Shown: positions 13,935 through 26,710 of the stretch, piece after piece | Numbering within the stretch: position 1 is the stretch's first letter | How the letters are laid out: each line of letters begins with the position of its first letter | Assembly (NCBI GenBank): GCA_028023455.1 | Contig: JAQFVV010006736.1 | Location: 1-64,000, forward strand | Direction of reading: 5' to 3' | Source: Epiperipatus broadwayi | Taxonomy: Eukaryota; Onychophora; Udeonychophora; Euonychophora; Peripatidae | DNA length: 64,000 bases | Notes under the pieces: generated by a model | The model's input: only the letters and a program-made list of their open reading frames with translations | Database searches by the model: none | What the model was told of the DNA's origin: nothing | Position numbers and translations under genes: made by a program

Positions 13935-15259
13935 ATATATATATATATATATATGAAGAAATGGTCCAGACTCATAAGATGGAATGTACATATTTAGTAA
14001 ATATTTTATATACATAGAGATGAATCTATAAAAATATATCAAACCTCAGTTTATACTTTCATAGTATGTGGAAAAGAATCCGCATTATTTATATGACAAC
14101 TAACTGTCATTTCTATTATTTAACTTTTTATAGTAACTTATAAACAGGAATAAAAAATTTTATTGCCTAATTTTTAAATTAACATAATGTGTCTTTAAAT
14201 GATTTTTGTTTATGCATTCTAAACTTTTATACTCCTAAAGCTAAATATAATTATTGTCCTTTATAGAACCTTTCAAATTAAATTATTTTAAAATTTTTAT
14301 ATGTTATCATCATAATTCCAACATTATGAAATGATCAGCAAGTAAATGACTCCTAAAAATAATCCAATTTCACTTATCCAATACTTTTTCTTTCTATATT
14401 CTTACATTATCTATCTAGAGCATATGTTCTGCCCTTTCTATGTTATTTTTTTCTACTTAAAAACAGGTGATAATGTTTATGCATATAATATTTACTCTGA
14501 TACCTTGTCTTTAATATGGAACATCTGAAACACTAGCATGTATCTATAGTTATTAAAAGCACTACTCAGGATAACAATGTTTTTTTATTTTTGTAAATAT
14601 GTAATATATATTATTATTATATGTAATTCCTTATATATTAATAGTAAGGTTCTATAGTAAGGTTCTATTACCATCCTTAGTATGTTTTATAAAAAAACTT
14701 ATGTAACATAAACAATGAAACCCTTTAAAACATAAAACTCATGCATTTTAATAAAGAAATATTATTTAATTTTAAGTATACAAAAATCCAGAATAACAAA
14801 ATAAAATGCTTATTAAAATTTTCCTTATATAAACTGAAAATTATTTCATAGTTAAGCAATTAATTTAAAATTAATTTTAGTAAAAAAATATGTGTAAAAA
14901 ATTCCACTGAGGACCTTTGCAATATAATTACTGATATATATTTTAAATTCTTATGTAGATAAACAACTCTTTAAATAGTCACCTGCATGACAAAGTCTAT
15001 TCAACAATTATTCATTGAATAATAGTGAAGAAAACCATAGTACTTTCAATACTTTTCCCATTACTAAGTTATGAGATTTGAATGAATATCAATCCTTGAT
15101 TTACATACTGCCAAAAAATATCTGGAAGCAAATATAATCATTCCTATTGGATGACTAAATGGGTTGATTAAGGAATGTGATTAAGGAATATATATATATA
15201 TATACACACACACACCTTTTCATATAATGTTTTTAATATTTAATCTTATATATATATAT

Positions 15260-17492
15260 TGTAACGGGCACATACGTATGTTACATTGTTTTTTATTAGT
15301 AAACATTAAAAGAATAAAGTTCGACAATAAAAACTTTTTTTTTTTTTTAAGAATTAAAAACTGAATTAAAAAATCATCTTAAACTTCGCATATATATAAA
15401 ATCGCACAGATAAATAATGATTAAAATAAAACTTTATTAAAGAAAAAGTATTTTAAAACTAAATTTTCAGAAAAGATTTAGAGATAAAAATATATGTTTA
15501 AGTTTGAAAACAAATTAATTAATCTTTTGTAAAATGGAAATGATTATTTTAATTAGTAAACTAGCCTTTGGGCATTTAAATGTATAAGCATCGGTCAGAT
15601 AGGAAAACAATAGAAACTTTTAGCAAATGAAAGAAATCCATCAGAAAATCAGACCTCAACGAAAAGGTTTTCACCATCATGACGTAATGTTGAGTTAATC
15701 CACAAAATTATTATAAAAGGAAAGATTGGAAAATAAATTAGTGAGTTATTACGATGTGACTATATGTGTTAGTGTGAAGTTGAAGGAGAAGGGATTGAAA
15801 AGACACACTTTTCAATCCCTTCAGTGTTGTTAAAAAAAAAAAGGAGAAATGACATCGTTTTTTTTCTACATTAAGGACCAACTAAACTAAAAGACCTCCG
15901 GATAAATAAATAAAAAATAAAAAACAATGGCTAACTCAACCAATCTTTTTAGGACAACAGGATCATCGGGGAATTTAATGTGGATTCCAAACGGCAAGCA
16001 ACGGATAAAAGAAACGTTTTGAAATCGTAAGAACATTTTGAACTCTCAGCTTTAAATATAAATAATTTATGAACATTTCTAAACAAAGAACTCTAAATAC
16101 TAAACTTTTCAATATTTATAAATATAAGAATTTCCTATCTGACTAAAGTAGTTAAAATGTTATTTGATGTATTTCTTTTGTAAAATCATTTCCATTTATA
16201 TTTTTTTTGTTCTTTAAGTTTTATTATGATTTCTGTTTTCCGATAAATTAAAATATATCAATGATAAACTTAAGTCGGGCATGAATGGCTGTATAGATTT
16301 GTAAAGTTATATTAGGGGAGGGTAATCTTAGGTTATTCGTGTCGTTGTTGAATTGGGTCAATGGATTGGATATATTGATGTAGTTAGTAGATGTAATGCA
16401 AGATTTGCTACGGGCAGAATCACTTGTGTACGCCTGCACACTTCCTCTTGCCTAGGGAATGCGATCGTAAGTCGGCAAAATGACCGCAGTCCCGTTTCTA
16501 TGGAGTTTTTTTTTATTGTTCTTCTCATTAGATAGAGGTAATATTCCTATCTAATGAGAGTCAATGTCTTCTCTTAACTTTTTGGTGCTGCCATATTTGT
16601 ATTACATTGAATACATCGATATATCAGATGGATTGACGCCAGGTTGACTGCTAACTTTTAGCCTAAGATTAAATGGGGATAGAATGTTTTATCTTCGAAT
16701 GCAAATCTATGTAGTCTATTCATACTCGACACTAAATAAAAATGCATTAAATTTAAGTTGTTTATAGACGCTTGCATGGATTGGTTATCGGTTAAGTATG
16801 TTTTGGGTTTTCATATTTGATCAAAATATATATAGACATTCGGTAAATACTGATACCTTACGGTGAGTATCTAAAATGTATTTATTCGGATGTCTTTTAA
16901 GTTATTGGTGACAATGCAAGCATCTTATGGTGAATGCTATTGGGTTACTTATAAATTTCCTCTGCAATTGACGGTATCAATGATTTTGTATTTTGATCGT
17001 TTATGTTTATTTTGAAATGTTTTTGACCGTGGAATCTATGTAACCGATCTATACTCAACATTTTTAAACAAATTTTCCTTCTGTGCGAACTTAATTAATA
17101 GTATAATAAATTTAAAATGTAAATTAAAAATCTAAAATAAAGTAAAAAATAATGATAAATGTTAAAAGTAAACATACTAAAATAATAATGTCAAATCTTA
17201 TATATATATATGTGCATAAATAAATTTTTGTATGTTAATTACTGGCAGTGGCTTATTTTATTTTTTTTTATTATGAAATACACTTAGATAACATATCATA
17301 TTATTAAATCTCTGCTACTTCCACTGAGCTAGTGACTTGGGCTAATGACCGGATATCAAAATATAAAAATAAAAATTTATTTTTTTTGACTTACATATCT
17401 GCCTACTTTATAAATTTTTCTAGGTTCAAATGCCTAGATGGCGCCCTGTAGTGCAGATCACGGTAAGCTCACTATTTCTCTGGATCGTTACA
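15260..17492 (+). mobile_element. 2.2-kb TG...CA element (family R1), left arm, plus copy
   Basis: Begins TGTAACGGGCAC directly after (TA)n and ends ATCGTTACA directly before (TA)n, giving 7-bp inverted termini TGTAACG/CGTTACA. Near its 3' end it has GGTTCAAATGCC (17,423-17,434) and TGGCGCC (17,439-17,445). A hairpin 'aagggattgaaaag'/'ttttcaatccctt' lies near 15,790-15,825. Internal open frames up to 67 codons are not recognisable. TG...CA ends suggest an LTR-like unit, but no second LTR, primer-binding site or polymerase is visible. It could be a non-autonomous element that targets TA repeats. Confidence 0.6.
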
Positions 17493-17519
17493 GTATATAT
17501 ATAACTGATACACATAAAC

Positions 17520-17835
17520 ACATACATACATGGAAAAAGATAAATGATCTCCAGTATAGTGTTTCACACAGAACCAGCAATCATCAGATGGTTCAGATTA
17601 CCATCTCCAGCTCACATATACAATCAATGCTCACTTTATAGTAAAGAAAATCTACAAACTTTAATGGATAAGTTTCAATCTTTTCACTATCCAACTCTTC
17701 AGCTATCCATGCCATTGAAAATCTGAGAATGAAATGTTCAAAGCCTTTGATAATGCCACTATTATTGTCATACTCACATTGATCTTCAAGTCAATCTGAC
17801 CCCTAACAAATAGGACCTTAATATGCCCATTATAA
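17520..17835 (+). repeat. Dispersed repeat A, left arm copy 1
   Basis: Begins near 'acatacatggaaaaag' and ends near 'aataggaccttaatatg'. With the next copy it forms an inverted pair separated by about 180 bp. A 60-codon open frame within it is fortuitous, since it is interrupted in other copies. Confidence 0.75.
17550..17596 (-). ncRNA. Hammerhead relic in repeat A, left arm second copy
   Basis: Mirror of the 35,512 relic: CTGATGA on the minus strand at 17,587-17,581 and GAAAC at 17,565-17,561, with weak helix II. Confidence 0.4.
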
Positions 17836-18009
17836 TTCTAGAGAAGAGGGAAGGAGTAGAATATAGGCTGAATATGTAATATTTGAATACATGTATATTG
17901 TCTATACTAAACTTAATGAAATTATAAGGACTTAAACTGTATTCAATCCATCTTATATAACCAATACCTATGACAAAATTTCTGCCCATTCTTCTTTTGT
18001 ACAATTAAA

Positions 18010-18400
18010 TAACATGTTAAGGCCCTATGTGCGAGGGGTAAGATTATCTTAAGGTCAACATGGATATGACAATAATAGTGACATCATCAAGGGCTTTGAT
18101 CATTTTATTCTCAGATTTTCAATAATATGGATGGCTGAAGCATTGGAAGTGGAAAACAGTGAAGTGTGTCTTTTAAGGTTTGAATATTTGTTATCTTAAT
18201 ATAAACGAGCAGTGATAGTATATAAGTGTTGGAAATAATGATCTGGATCAACTGATGAGTGCTAATACAACATAAAATATGTATATTGGGGATCATTTAT
18301 TTTTTTCACATGTATGTGGTCATGTTCATCAGTTGTGTAACATGGATTAGATAGCTGAGAGGAGTTTGAAAGTGTGAGTTCAAATCCCTGATAATTATAT
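18010..18400 (-). repeat. Dispersed repeat A, left arm copy 2, with tRNA-like end
   Basis: Inverted relative to the copy at 17,520. Its far end (18,335-18,400, plus strand) looks tRNA-derived: an A-box-like TAGCTGAGAGG at 18,352-18,362 and a B-box-like GTTCAAATCCC at 18,378-18,388. The spacing of about 25 bp is close to that of a pol III internal promoter. This suggests a tRNA-derived SINE or a fusion with one. Confidence 0.65.
18245..18291 (+). ncRNA. Hammerhead relic in repeat A, left arm
   Basis: CTGATGA at 18,252-18,258, followed by a helix II with one C-A mismatch and AAAA where GAAA is needed. Helix I (ATCAA with TTGGG) is kept in part. Probably inactive. Confidence 0.5.
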
Positions 18401-18478
18401 TGTTTAGTCTAGAAAATTTACATGTATTTAAATATCATGTATATATATAAATTAATAATTTTAATAGATGATAATGTT

Positions 18479-18625
18479 GAAATATATTAAATATGTAGAA
18501 ATATCTGTCATATTTTTAGTTTGCAAAATCACAGTCAGTGAAATGGTAACTGTCTATTAAACATCTGACTATGATTTTTCAAAAATAAATATATAACAAA
18601 TAGTTCTACATATTTAACATATTTC
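18479..18625. repeat. MITE-like hairpin 1, left arm
   Basis: Imperfect inverted repeat with arms of about 60 bp starting 'gaaatatattaaatatgtag' and about 25 bp of loop. Lies 45 bp from a second hairpin. Confidence 0.7.
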
Positions 18626-18670
18626 CATAAGTTAATTAAAGACTACTATAATAACAATAAAAATAATAAA

Positions 18671-18787
18671 TATAATGGTAATTAACTATTATATATTATC
18701 TTTCAGTCTCAGAAGTACTTTCAGTTAATTAATTGAAAGTTCTTCTTTGGATTGAAAGATTGTATATAATAGTTAATTGCCATTATA
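18671..18787. repeat. MITE-like hairpin 2, left arm
   Basis: Imperfect palindrome with arms of about 58 bp beginning 'tataatggtaattaactatt' and almost no loop; the centre reads TTAATTAA at about 18,725. Confidence 0.75.
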
Positions 18788-18888
18788 TTGCAGTTAAGGA
18801 GGGTTCTATAATGAATTATAGACATGCAAGACTATAATTTTTAAAGATGCCCATTTGTTGCTGAATTTTTTTATTATCTAAATATTTT

Positions 18889-18890
<2 letters not shown>

Positions 18891-18949
<59 letters not shown>

Positions 18950-18976
18950 ATATATATATATATATATACATATAGT
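18891..18976. repeat. (TA)n tract, left arm
   Basis: About 85 bp of nearly pure TA with one interruption. Confidence 0.95.
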
Positions 18977-18999
18977 TTATTTGAATCATACAACTTCAG

Positions 19000-21900
19000 A
19001 CACACAAATAATCTGAAATGAGCAAATAACAAAAAGCATTTCTTATTGAACTAATGCTATTCAGTTTGTCCAAATCACAATCTCTTGGATGTCTTTATAA
19101 CTTTTTATCAGTATCTATTCGTGACAATTTTTCTGCATTTTTTGTCCTCAACTACTTTAATTTTAAAATAATGTTAAATAGTTGGAATCTAAAAGAGTTG
19201 ACTCTTATAAATTAAATTATAATATTTAATAATTGTTAGCAAGTATAATATAAATAATTAAAAATGGTTAAAAGTTAAATATATATACTTTAAATATATG
19301 ATGATGATGATCAAGTAAGCCAGCTCTAAAGGTTAAATTAAATATAATTATTCCAAAAATATTTTTTATATTTTTTTCTAGATTCAACTAAATTAATTTT
19401 TTGGGCATCAAGCTTGTAAATATAAAAAGCTTACTGCTGTAAATCTTAATACCACTGATCATTATCATTTAAATTACTACCATTATCTCTGCATGTCACC
19501 CAGTAAACAAGAAAGGCTTCTTAGAGTTAGTGAATATTAGTTGAATATGTTTGCAATGAGTTTGAAAAACAAATTCGAAGAAATTGGTTAATAAAAAATA
19601 AATAAACCAGGAATTTATTAACAATAAATACATTTAAAAAAATAAAATTGTTGGTTAACTTTTTGCAATTGCTACCAGAGCAAATATGATAAATATGAAA
19701 AAAAGAAATAATAATAAATATTAAAACATAAGACCTTGTTGATAAATATAACAAGCAGATCTTACCATTATACAAATGTCTTAAAGTTTTAAATCATCAT
19801 AATCTCTATCAATCCTATCCTGTTTGTGATTACCTTCTTGGGGAATTGATGATGGCAAACATAGTTGATGGATTTCTTTACAAAATATATGATAGGTCCT
19901 ATGGAAGAATTCACTTCTTTTTTTACAGCATATGTTTTTATTTAAAATTAGGCAACATCATATTTTAACAAACTTCAGCTTTTTGCCTGGATCCAATTGC
20001 CTAGGTCCAAGTCTTTTCACTGGTGTGATTAAAATTGAATAGCTAGCTATGTTAAATATTCTTTTACTAGCTAAATTTATCATACTTACTGTAGTTAATA
20101 GAGTATTTAAAAATATTTTAAAACAGTTAGCAATGTATGGCTATTAGAACAAATTCTGTGGAATCTATTTTAACCAGCATTTTCTCCTGTCTTCACAGAA
20201 TCAGTTGTACTACTTTATTCTTGAGCTAAGTCTTAGATTACATTACTGTCATTTTTTTTGTTAGACCTATTTATATGTTCTCCCAAACAACTAACATGTA
20301 ATCAAGTCTACATTTACTTATAACAGGATGTTTATCAAAAAATGTATTTATCAAGACTTAATTATAATATTTAAAATCCATTTATTTACAAAAACAGCAT
20401 TTTTCATAACTGTTTTTTTACTCATTACATTATTTTATAAATAATTATATAATATTAAAAATGTATTTTTTTATTTAAGGTAATAATAGCAAAAAAAAAA
20501 TCATGATCAAACTTTGAAATTTATTCTCTAACTTTCTCAATTATAGTGCTTATAATTTTTAATAACATATTTAGATTTGCCATTCACTTTACAACAAAAA
20601 GGGCAAATTATTTCTTTAAACTCTTCATTCATCAGGAAAATCTGAAAGAGTAAAAAAATACAATATATTTTTAAACGATGCAAATCATATTCATTTATAT
20701 ACACTAAACTAATTTTTCTCTCTTTTTTACATTATATAAGTTATCATTTTATTATTGGAAATTTTATATAGTACATTTTATTTATTACATTTTTAATAAT
20801 ATGGTTAACTCTATAGATCTCTTTCTTTTAATTTCTTAAACTGTTATATTTAAGTTACACACATATTATATCTAGTATACACACATGGCAATTTATTATA
20901 ATATTTATTAAGATTTCTTAACCATGTAGCTTTGTAACACAATTAATTTGAACTGCAATTAAATCTATAATGTTACAATATATATTAAATCTAATTTTTT
21001 TTCAAAGCTATATAGTTTTATAAATGCAATCATATAATAATACTCACAAGCTAATCTAAACCATAAATCTGTAATCTATTAATTAATGCAAATAAAAAAT
21101 GAATTCCCACCTTTCACTCTGGTCTAATATGTTAATGTAGACAAATGATTGACACTTTTACATGTATGGTTTAGGTAAGTTTGTGGCTCTTATCATATGA
21201 TTATAAAAATACATACCTGTCAGCTAAATCATGTTCATTATCTAAATAATAACTAATAGTAGTGTAGTTAATTTTCTTTCATAACAGATTAAATTTTTCT
21301 GTCTAATAATGTCCAAGTGTCAACCTTTCTGATCTATATTAATATATTAGACAAGTGTGGAAGGTGGATATTCATTTTTACTTATGAATATGGTCTTCAC
21401 AATAGATTTTAGATTAGTGGTTTAAATAAGTTTGTGTCTGTTATCATGTGATAGATATATATATATACACACACACATCTGGATCTTGTTTTATGCAGTA
21501 GATAGATTTCACAGAGGCATTAAAAAAATCCCACAAAAATAGACTTAACTTACCTTGAAAAATGGGGAATATGTTCCAGTAATTTTCAGAATTCACATAA
21601 AAGCAAAGCGACAAGGAAAAATTACTTTAAAATTTGCATTAAAAAAATAAGCAAATAAAGTATGATTAATAAAAAATTTCAAATATTTGAAAAAAATTAA
21701 TACAAGACAATTTTTTTACATTTTTTATTAACTACAGTATTTAATTTTTCATACATATTTTAATCATTACCACTGACGTTCATTTGTAAACTGGTAAGAA
21801 ATCAGATTCGATGTGATGTGATGTGATGTATTGTGCTTCTCCTAAATGAAATCAAGAATCTCTCAGCAATTATGCCCAGAGAAACTTGTTAGCCACTTTA

Positions 21901-22670
21901 TTTTTAATCTGATGTGATGTACAGCTAACACCACTTTCAGTCTTGTGCTGTGTTAATGGTTTTCTGTTTCTATATTTAAAAAATGACAGTGCAATTAAAA
22001 CATCAAGATTATCATTAGAAAAATTATTTTCAGTTTATAAAATCTTCATTTTTTAGTTTAAAAATCTAAAGATTGTTTATTTCTGTTATATATAATAAAA
22101 TACATTTTAAAAACTTTAATTTTTTGAATATTTATTGCAATACTTTTATATGTAAGTATAAATCTATTATTATTATTTATTCATTAGTATAAATAGGTTA
22201 TTTACATAGAAGCTAAAATTCTAAATACAGCTTCAGGCCATATTCATGTTAGCTGCTAATATAATGTTTTTTTTTTTTGGGGGGGGGAGTATTTCAAGTG
22301 AAATTAAGTTATTAATAATGTAAATTTCTTGATATCTAATAAATATAGTGAAATATGAAAGATATTAAGAAGAAACATGAATTACATAACTTCAAAATCG
22401 CATTAAAATAATCTGCATAAAATGAGACTCAGATGTATATAATTTACAGTGCTAATATGAATGTTTTGAGATTAACTCAATAAATTTCTGATTGATTAAA
22501 AAATTCATGCTTTTTTAGAAAATAACATTATAGACAATCTTTCTAATATATGAAGAAGACAAAGTTAAAATGGTATCATTTTAACTTTAAATACATTGAT
22601 GAACCTAGAGGGCTATTCATTTATATTTAAAAATCAATAGTTGCAATGAGTTAATTTCCAAAACATTATA
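19000..22670. other. Arm sequence without recognisable gene
   Basis: AT-rich, near-identical to its mirror (about 30,420-34,100). Only short features are visible: a T/G homopolymer at about 22,266-22,288, a 'gatgtgatgtgatgt' run near 21,815, and splice-like signals on the minus strand near 20,640 and 21,555. No frame exceeds 82 codons. Confidence 0.7.
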
Positions 22671-23531
22671 TACAAGAGGGTACCCAAAAATAACCTGAAT
22701 TTTGTAATAAAAAATTCTGTATTTATTTTTAGGTATTACAATTGAATCAGTTTCAAAGTATTTTTTCATTTAATGCCATGCACTGATCTAAATGTGTTTT
22801 TCACTTTTGGAAGTAGTATGAAAACTCTTGCAAAAAGATGCCTTTTACATCATCATTGGGTTTTTTTCACCATTTTAAGTTTGCCATAAAAAATGAGACA
22901 TTTTTTTATTCAAGAGAATAAAAAAAGTTGTGCAAGAGTGAGAGCAAACAAATATTGACTGATGGATAAAATGGCTCATGCTAAAACTTAATTGAAAATT
23001 GTTTCATATTTAAGGCTTTGTGTGCTAGCACATTGTCATAGTGAAGATTGCACTCCTTACTTTGCCACAAAACAGGACATTTACATTTTACCATATCACA
23101 GAAAAGTTTTAGAACTTGTTGGTTTGAAAAACCTGATCATTTTGTATGAATTCTGAGTGAACAATGCTGTTTGCATCTAATAAAAATCAGCATTGTCTTA
23201 ATATTAAACTTCATTTTCCAAACTTGTTTTTTTTCTGGAGCAACTCACTTGTAAACGATTTCAAGCATTGTAACTTTTTCTTTCTATTTTTCCTAAAAAG
23301 AAAAACAGATTTTCACATTGTTCCAATTTTTGAACCATTATAAAATTGACAAATATGTGAATTCACTTTATAAAAAATATGCCACATGGTACCACAATTT
23401 TACATGATACATCACTTGGTAGATTGATACAAAAGGGTCTCCACAAGAATTATCTAGATACAGGAGCATGTACTATAGCACCTGTGGCCCCAGAGAATGA
23501 TTCTAGTTATTTTGAGTACCCCCTCACATAT
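22671..23531 (-). mobile_element. Degenerate mariner-like transposon, left arm
   Basis: Mirror of the right-arm element, with TA flanks and the same inverted ends at 22,673 and 23,529. The transposase relic lies on the minus strand at about 22,684-23,309 with the same interruptions, so it was already dead before the palindrome formed. Confidence 0.8.
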
Positions 23532-23801
23532 ACTTAGCGTATAGCTTAAGTAGATTTTAAAATAATTAAAAATAAATTCTCTCAAGTGAGTATGATTTTA
23601 AAGGTATATAAAAGAAAATATGTTTACAAATGTTTTGCAATTGATTTTACCAATGTATGAAATGCTTTTAGATTACTTACTATATAATTTTGCATTTTCT
23701 TGAAAGATTAGCAACAATAGGAGTGGTAAAAGTGATTTGACATTGATCTGGTCATTTGTCTAAACCAAAACTGCATATACAATGTTAAAAAATTGTAATT
23801 G

Positions 23802-23849
<48 letters not shown>
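23802..23849. repeat. (TA)n tract beside the satellite, left arm
   Basis: About 48 bp of TA, 170 bp outside the satellite array. Confidence 0.95.
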
Positions 23850-24194
23850 GAGAAGTATAACAAATTTTTATACATATTAAATTATTTTTTTTAAAGAAAT
23901 ACTTTCATTGAATAGATGTACTCTAAAGATAAAAAGATGTCATTAAAAATAATAATACTTATTTTTTTAGTAAAAATTAGTTATTGCTTTTCAAAAGTAA
24001 GATTCTGTCAGTTATGTTAAACCACTAAACATCACATGATCACTATCTCATACTAGCACAATAATTGTTATTAAACAATTCAAAACAAAACAACACTCTC
24101 CATATAGTAGTGCCATCTTGTGCTAACAAGAGCAATCAATGGATGCCAGAAGGCTTGTGCATAAAATCCCTATCTAGTGCCTACTCATCCAATA

Positions 24195-24236
24195 TCCCCA
24201 GACTAGTTTCTGGCTTGTGGCCTTCATCAGTGAGGA
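24195..24236 (-). ncRNA. Hammerhead motif, outermost left unit
   Basis: Left array, first unit. On the minus strand CTGATGA is 24,230-24,224, GAAAC 24,210-24,206 and GTC 24,203-24,201. Mirror of the 28,853 copy. Confidence 0.78.
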
Positions 24237-24660
24237 GCCTTGGATCTGAGAGCACTGCACCTAGATCTTAGGATCTAATGCAACCCTCCAGCACCCACCT
24301 TTTAACTCTATTTAACTACAAAACTATGAGAATGAAATTGAAAACACTATTAATATTTTCAATCCAAGCTCAATAGCTTATATAGTCATATGGGTCTGAA
24401 CTCAATTCAGTACCCATACATTTTGGTGTCTTTGGCTCTTTAACAACCATAGCCACCACTATCCTATTAGGCAGGATTGGTGTTAAACCACTAAACATCA
24501 CATGATCACTATCTCATACTAGCACAATAATTGTTATTAAACAATTCAAAACAAAACAACACTCTCCATATAGTAGTGCCATCTTGTGCTAACAAGAGCA
24601 ATCAATGGATGCCAGAAGGCTTGTGCATAAAATCCCTATCTAGTGCCTACTCATCCAATA

Positions 24661-24702
24661 TCCCCAGACTAGTTTCTGGCTTGTGGCCTTCATCAGTGAG
24701 GA
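24661..24702 (-). ncRNA. Hammerhead motif, satellite unit
   Basis: Left array, second unit; mirror of the 28,387 copy. Confidence 0.78.
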
Positions 24703-25126
24703 GCCTTGGATCTGAGAGCACTGCACCTAGATCTTAGGATCTAATGCAACCCTCCAGCACCCACCTTTTAACTCTATTTAACTACAAAACTATGAGAATG
24801 AAATTGAAAACACTATTAATATTTTCAATCCAAGCTCAATAGCTTATATAGTCATATGGGTCTGAACTCAATTCAGTACCCATACATTTTGGTGTCTTTG
24901 GCTCTTTAACAACCATAGCCACCACTATCCTATTAGGCAGGATTGGTGTTAAACCACTAAACATCACATGATCACTATCTCATACTAGCACAATAATTGT
25001 TATTAAACAATTCAAAACAAAACAACACTCTCCATATAGTAGTGCCATCTTGTGCTAACAAGAGCAATCAATGGATGCCAGAAGGCTTGTGCATAAAATC
25101 CCTATCTAGTGCCTACTCATCCAATA

Positions 25127-25168
25127 TCCCCAGACTAGTTTCTGGCTTGTGGCCTTCATCAGTGAGGA
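25127..25168 (-). ncRNA. Hammerhead motif, satellite unit
   Basis: Left array, third unit; mirror of the 27,921 copy. Confidence 0.78.
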
Positions 25169-25592
25169 GCCTTGGATCTGAGAGCACTGCACCTAGATCT
25201 TAGGATCTAATGCAACCCTCCAGCACCCACCTTTTAACTCTATTTAACTACAAAACTATGAGAATGAAATTGAAAACACTATTAATATTTTCAATCCAAG
25301 CTCAATAGCTTATATAGTCATATGGGTCTGAACTCAATTCAGTACCCATACATTTTGGTGTCTTTGGCTCTTTAACAACCATAGCCACCACTATCCTATT
25401 AGGCAGGATTGGTGTTAAACCACTAAACATCACATGATCACTATCTCATACTAGCACAATAATTGTTATTAAACAATTCAAAACAAAACAACACTCTCCA
25501 TATAGTAGTGCCATCTTGTGCTAACAAGAGCAATCAATGGATGCCAGAAGGCTTGTGCATAAAATCCCTATCTAGTGCCTACTCATCCAATA

Positions 25593-25634
25593 TCCCCAGA
25601 CTAGTTTCTGGCTTGTGGCCTTCATCAGTGAGGA
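25593..25634 (-). ncRNA. Hammerhead motif, satellite unit
   Basis: Left array, fourth unit; mirror of the 27,455 copy. Confidence 0.78.
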
Positions 25635-26058
25635 GCCTTGGATCTGAGAGCACTGCACCTAGATCTTAGGATCTAATGCAACCCTCCAGCACCCACCTTT
25701 TAACTCTATTTAACTACAAAACTATGAGAATGAAATTGAAAACACTATTAATATTTTCAATCCAAGCTCAATAGCTTATATAGTCATATGGGTCTGAACT
25801 CAATTCAGTACCCATACATTTTGGTGTCTTTGGCTCTTTAACAACCATAGCCACCACTATCCTATTAGGCAGGATTGGTGTTAAACCACTAAACATCACA
25901 TGATCACTATCTCATACTAGCACAATAATTGTTATTAAACAATTCAAAACAAAACAACACTCTCCATATAGTAGTGCCATCTTGTGCTAACAAGAGCAAT
26001 CAATGGATGCCAGAAGGCTTGTGCATAAAATCCCTATCTAGTGCCTACTCATCCAATA

Positions 26059-26100
26059 TCCCCAGACTAGTTTCTGGCTTGTGGCCTTCATCAGTGAGGA
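26059..26100 (-). ncRNA. Hammerhead motif, satellite unit
   Basis: Left array, fifth unit; mirror of the 26,989 copy. Confidence 0.78.
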
Positions 26101-26378
26101 GCCTTGGATCTGAGAGCACTGCACCTAGATCTTAGGATCTAATGCAACCCTCCAGCACCCACCTTTTAACTCTATTTAACTACAAAACTATGAGAATGAA
26201 ATTGAAAACACTATTAATATTTTCAATCCAAGCTCAATAGCTTATATAGTCATATGGGTCTGAACTCAATTCAGTACCCATACATTTTGGTGTCTTTGGC
26301 TCTTTAACAACCATAGCCACCACTATCCTATTAGGCAGGATTGGTGTTAAACCACTAAACATCACATGATCACTATCT

Positions 26379-26710
26379 CATACTAGCACAATAATTGTTA
26401 TTAAACAATTCAAAACAAAACAACACTCTCCATATAGTAGTGCCATCTTGTGCTAACAAGAGCAATCAATGGATGCCAGAAGGCTTGTGCATAAAATCCC
26501 TATCTAGTGCCTACTCATCCAATATCCCCAGACTAGTTTCTGGCTTGTGGCCTTCATCAGTGAGGAGCCTTGGATCTGAGAGCACTGCACCTAGATCTTA
26601 GGATCTAATGCAACCCTCCAGCACCTACCTTGTTAACTCTATTTAACTTGCAAATACTGAGAATGAAATTGAATAACATATTAATATTTTCAATCCAAGC
26701 TCAGTAGCTT
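26379..26710. other. Palindrome spacer: partial, variant sixth satellite unit
   Basis: This is the only part of the central region without an inverted partner. It continues the left satellite array into a sixth unit. Up to about 26,615 it matches the other units; from there to 26,710 it diverges (roughly 88% by eye, with several substitutions and small indels) and then switches to the inverted array at the shared string 'agatagtg'. A less homogenised unit is what one expects at the edge of an array, so the inversion joint probably sits at an old array end. Confidence 0.85.
26525..26566 (-). ncRNA. Hammerhead motif in the spacer unit
   Basis: Copy in the unpaired sixth left unit. The motif lies in the part of that unit that still matches the other monomers, so the core is intact. 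Confidence 0.78.

Larger units (their letters stand above)
1..26378 (+). repeat. Left arm of giant palindrome
   Basis: This segment reappears in reverse complement at 26,711-52,979. Order and spacing of landmarks are conserved throughout: Penelope fragments, telomere-like run, tRNA-like heads, TG...CA elements, hairpins, mariner and satellite. By eye the inner 16 kb is near-identical to its partner. The outer 10 kb is patchy: bases 1-130 are identical to the partner, while about 950-1,330 is only about 70% similar. The arm is already under way at base 1, so its outer boundary lies outside the window. It could be a real inverted duplication or two haplotypes joined head to head by an assembler; the uneven divergence excludes a simple fold-back read. 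Confidence 0.95.
24016..26710 (+). repeat. 466-bp satellite array, left half
   Basis: Units begin with 'gttaaaccactaaac' at 24,016, 24,482, 24,948, 25,414, 25,880 and 26,346, a constant 466-bp period. The five full units look identical by eye. A 68-codon open frame recurs in each unit simply because the DNA recurs; it resembles no protein I know. Each unit carries a hammerhead motif on the minus strand. The left flank enters unique arm sequence at about 24,015. Confidence 0.97.

Noticed and set aside
17423-17445. TGGCGCC as an LTR-retrotransposon primer-binding site
   Set aside because: It lies about 50 bp inside the element end rather than directly after a TG...CA repeat, and no paired LTR or pol is present.
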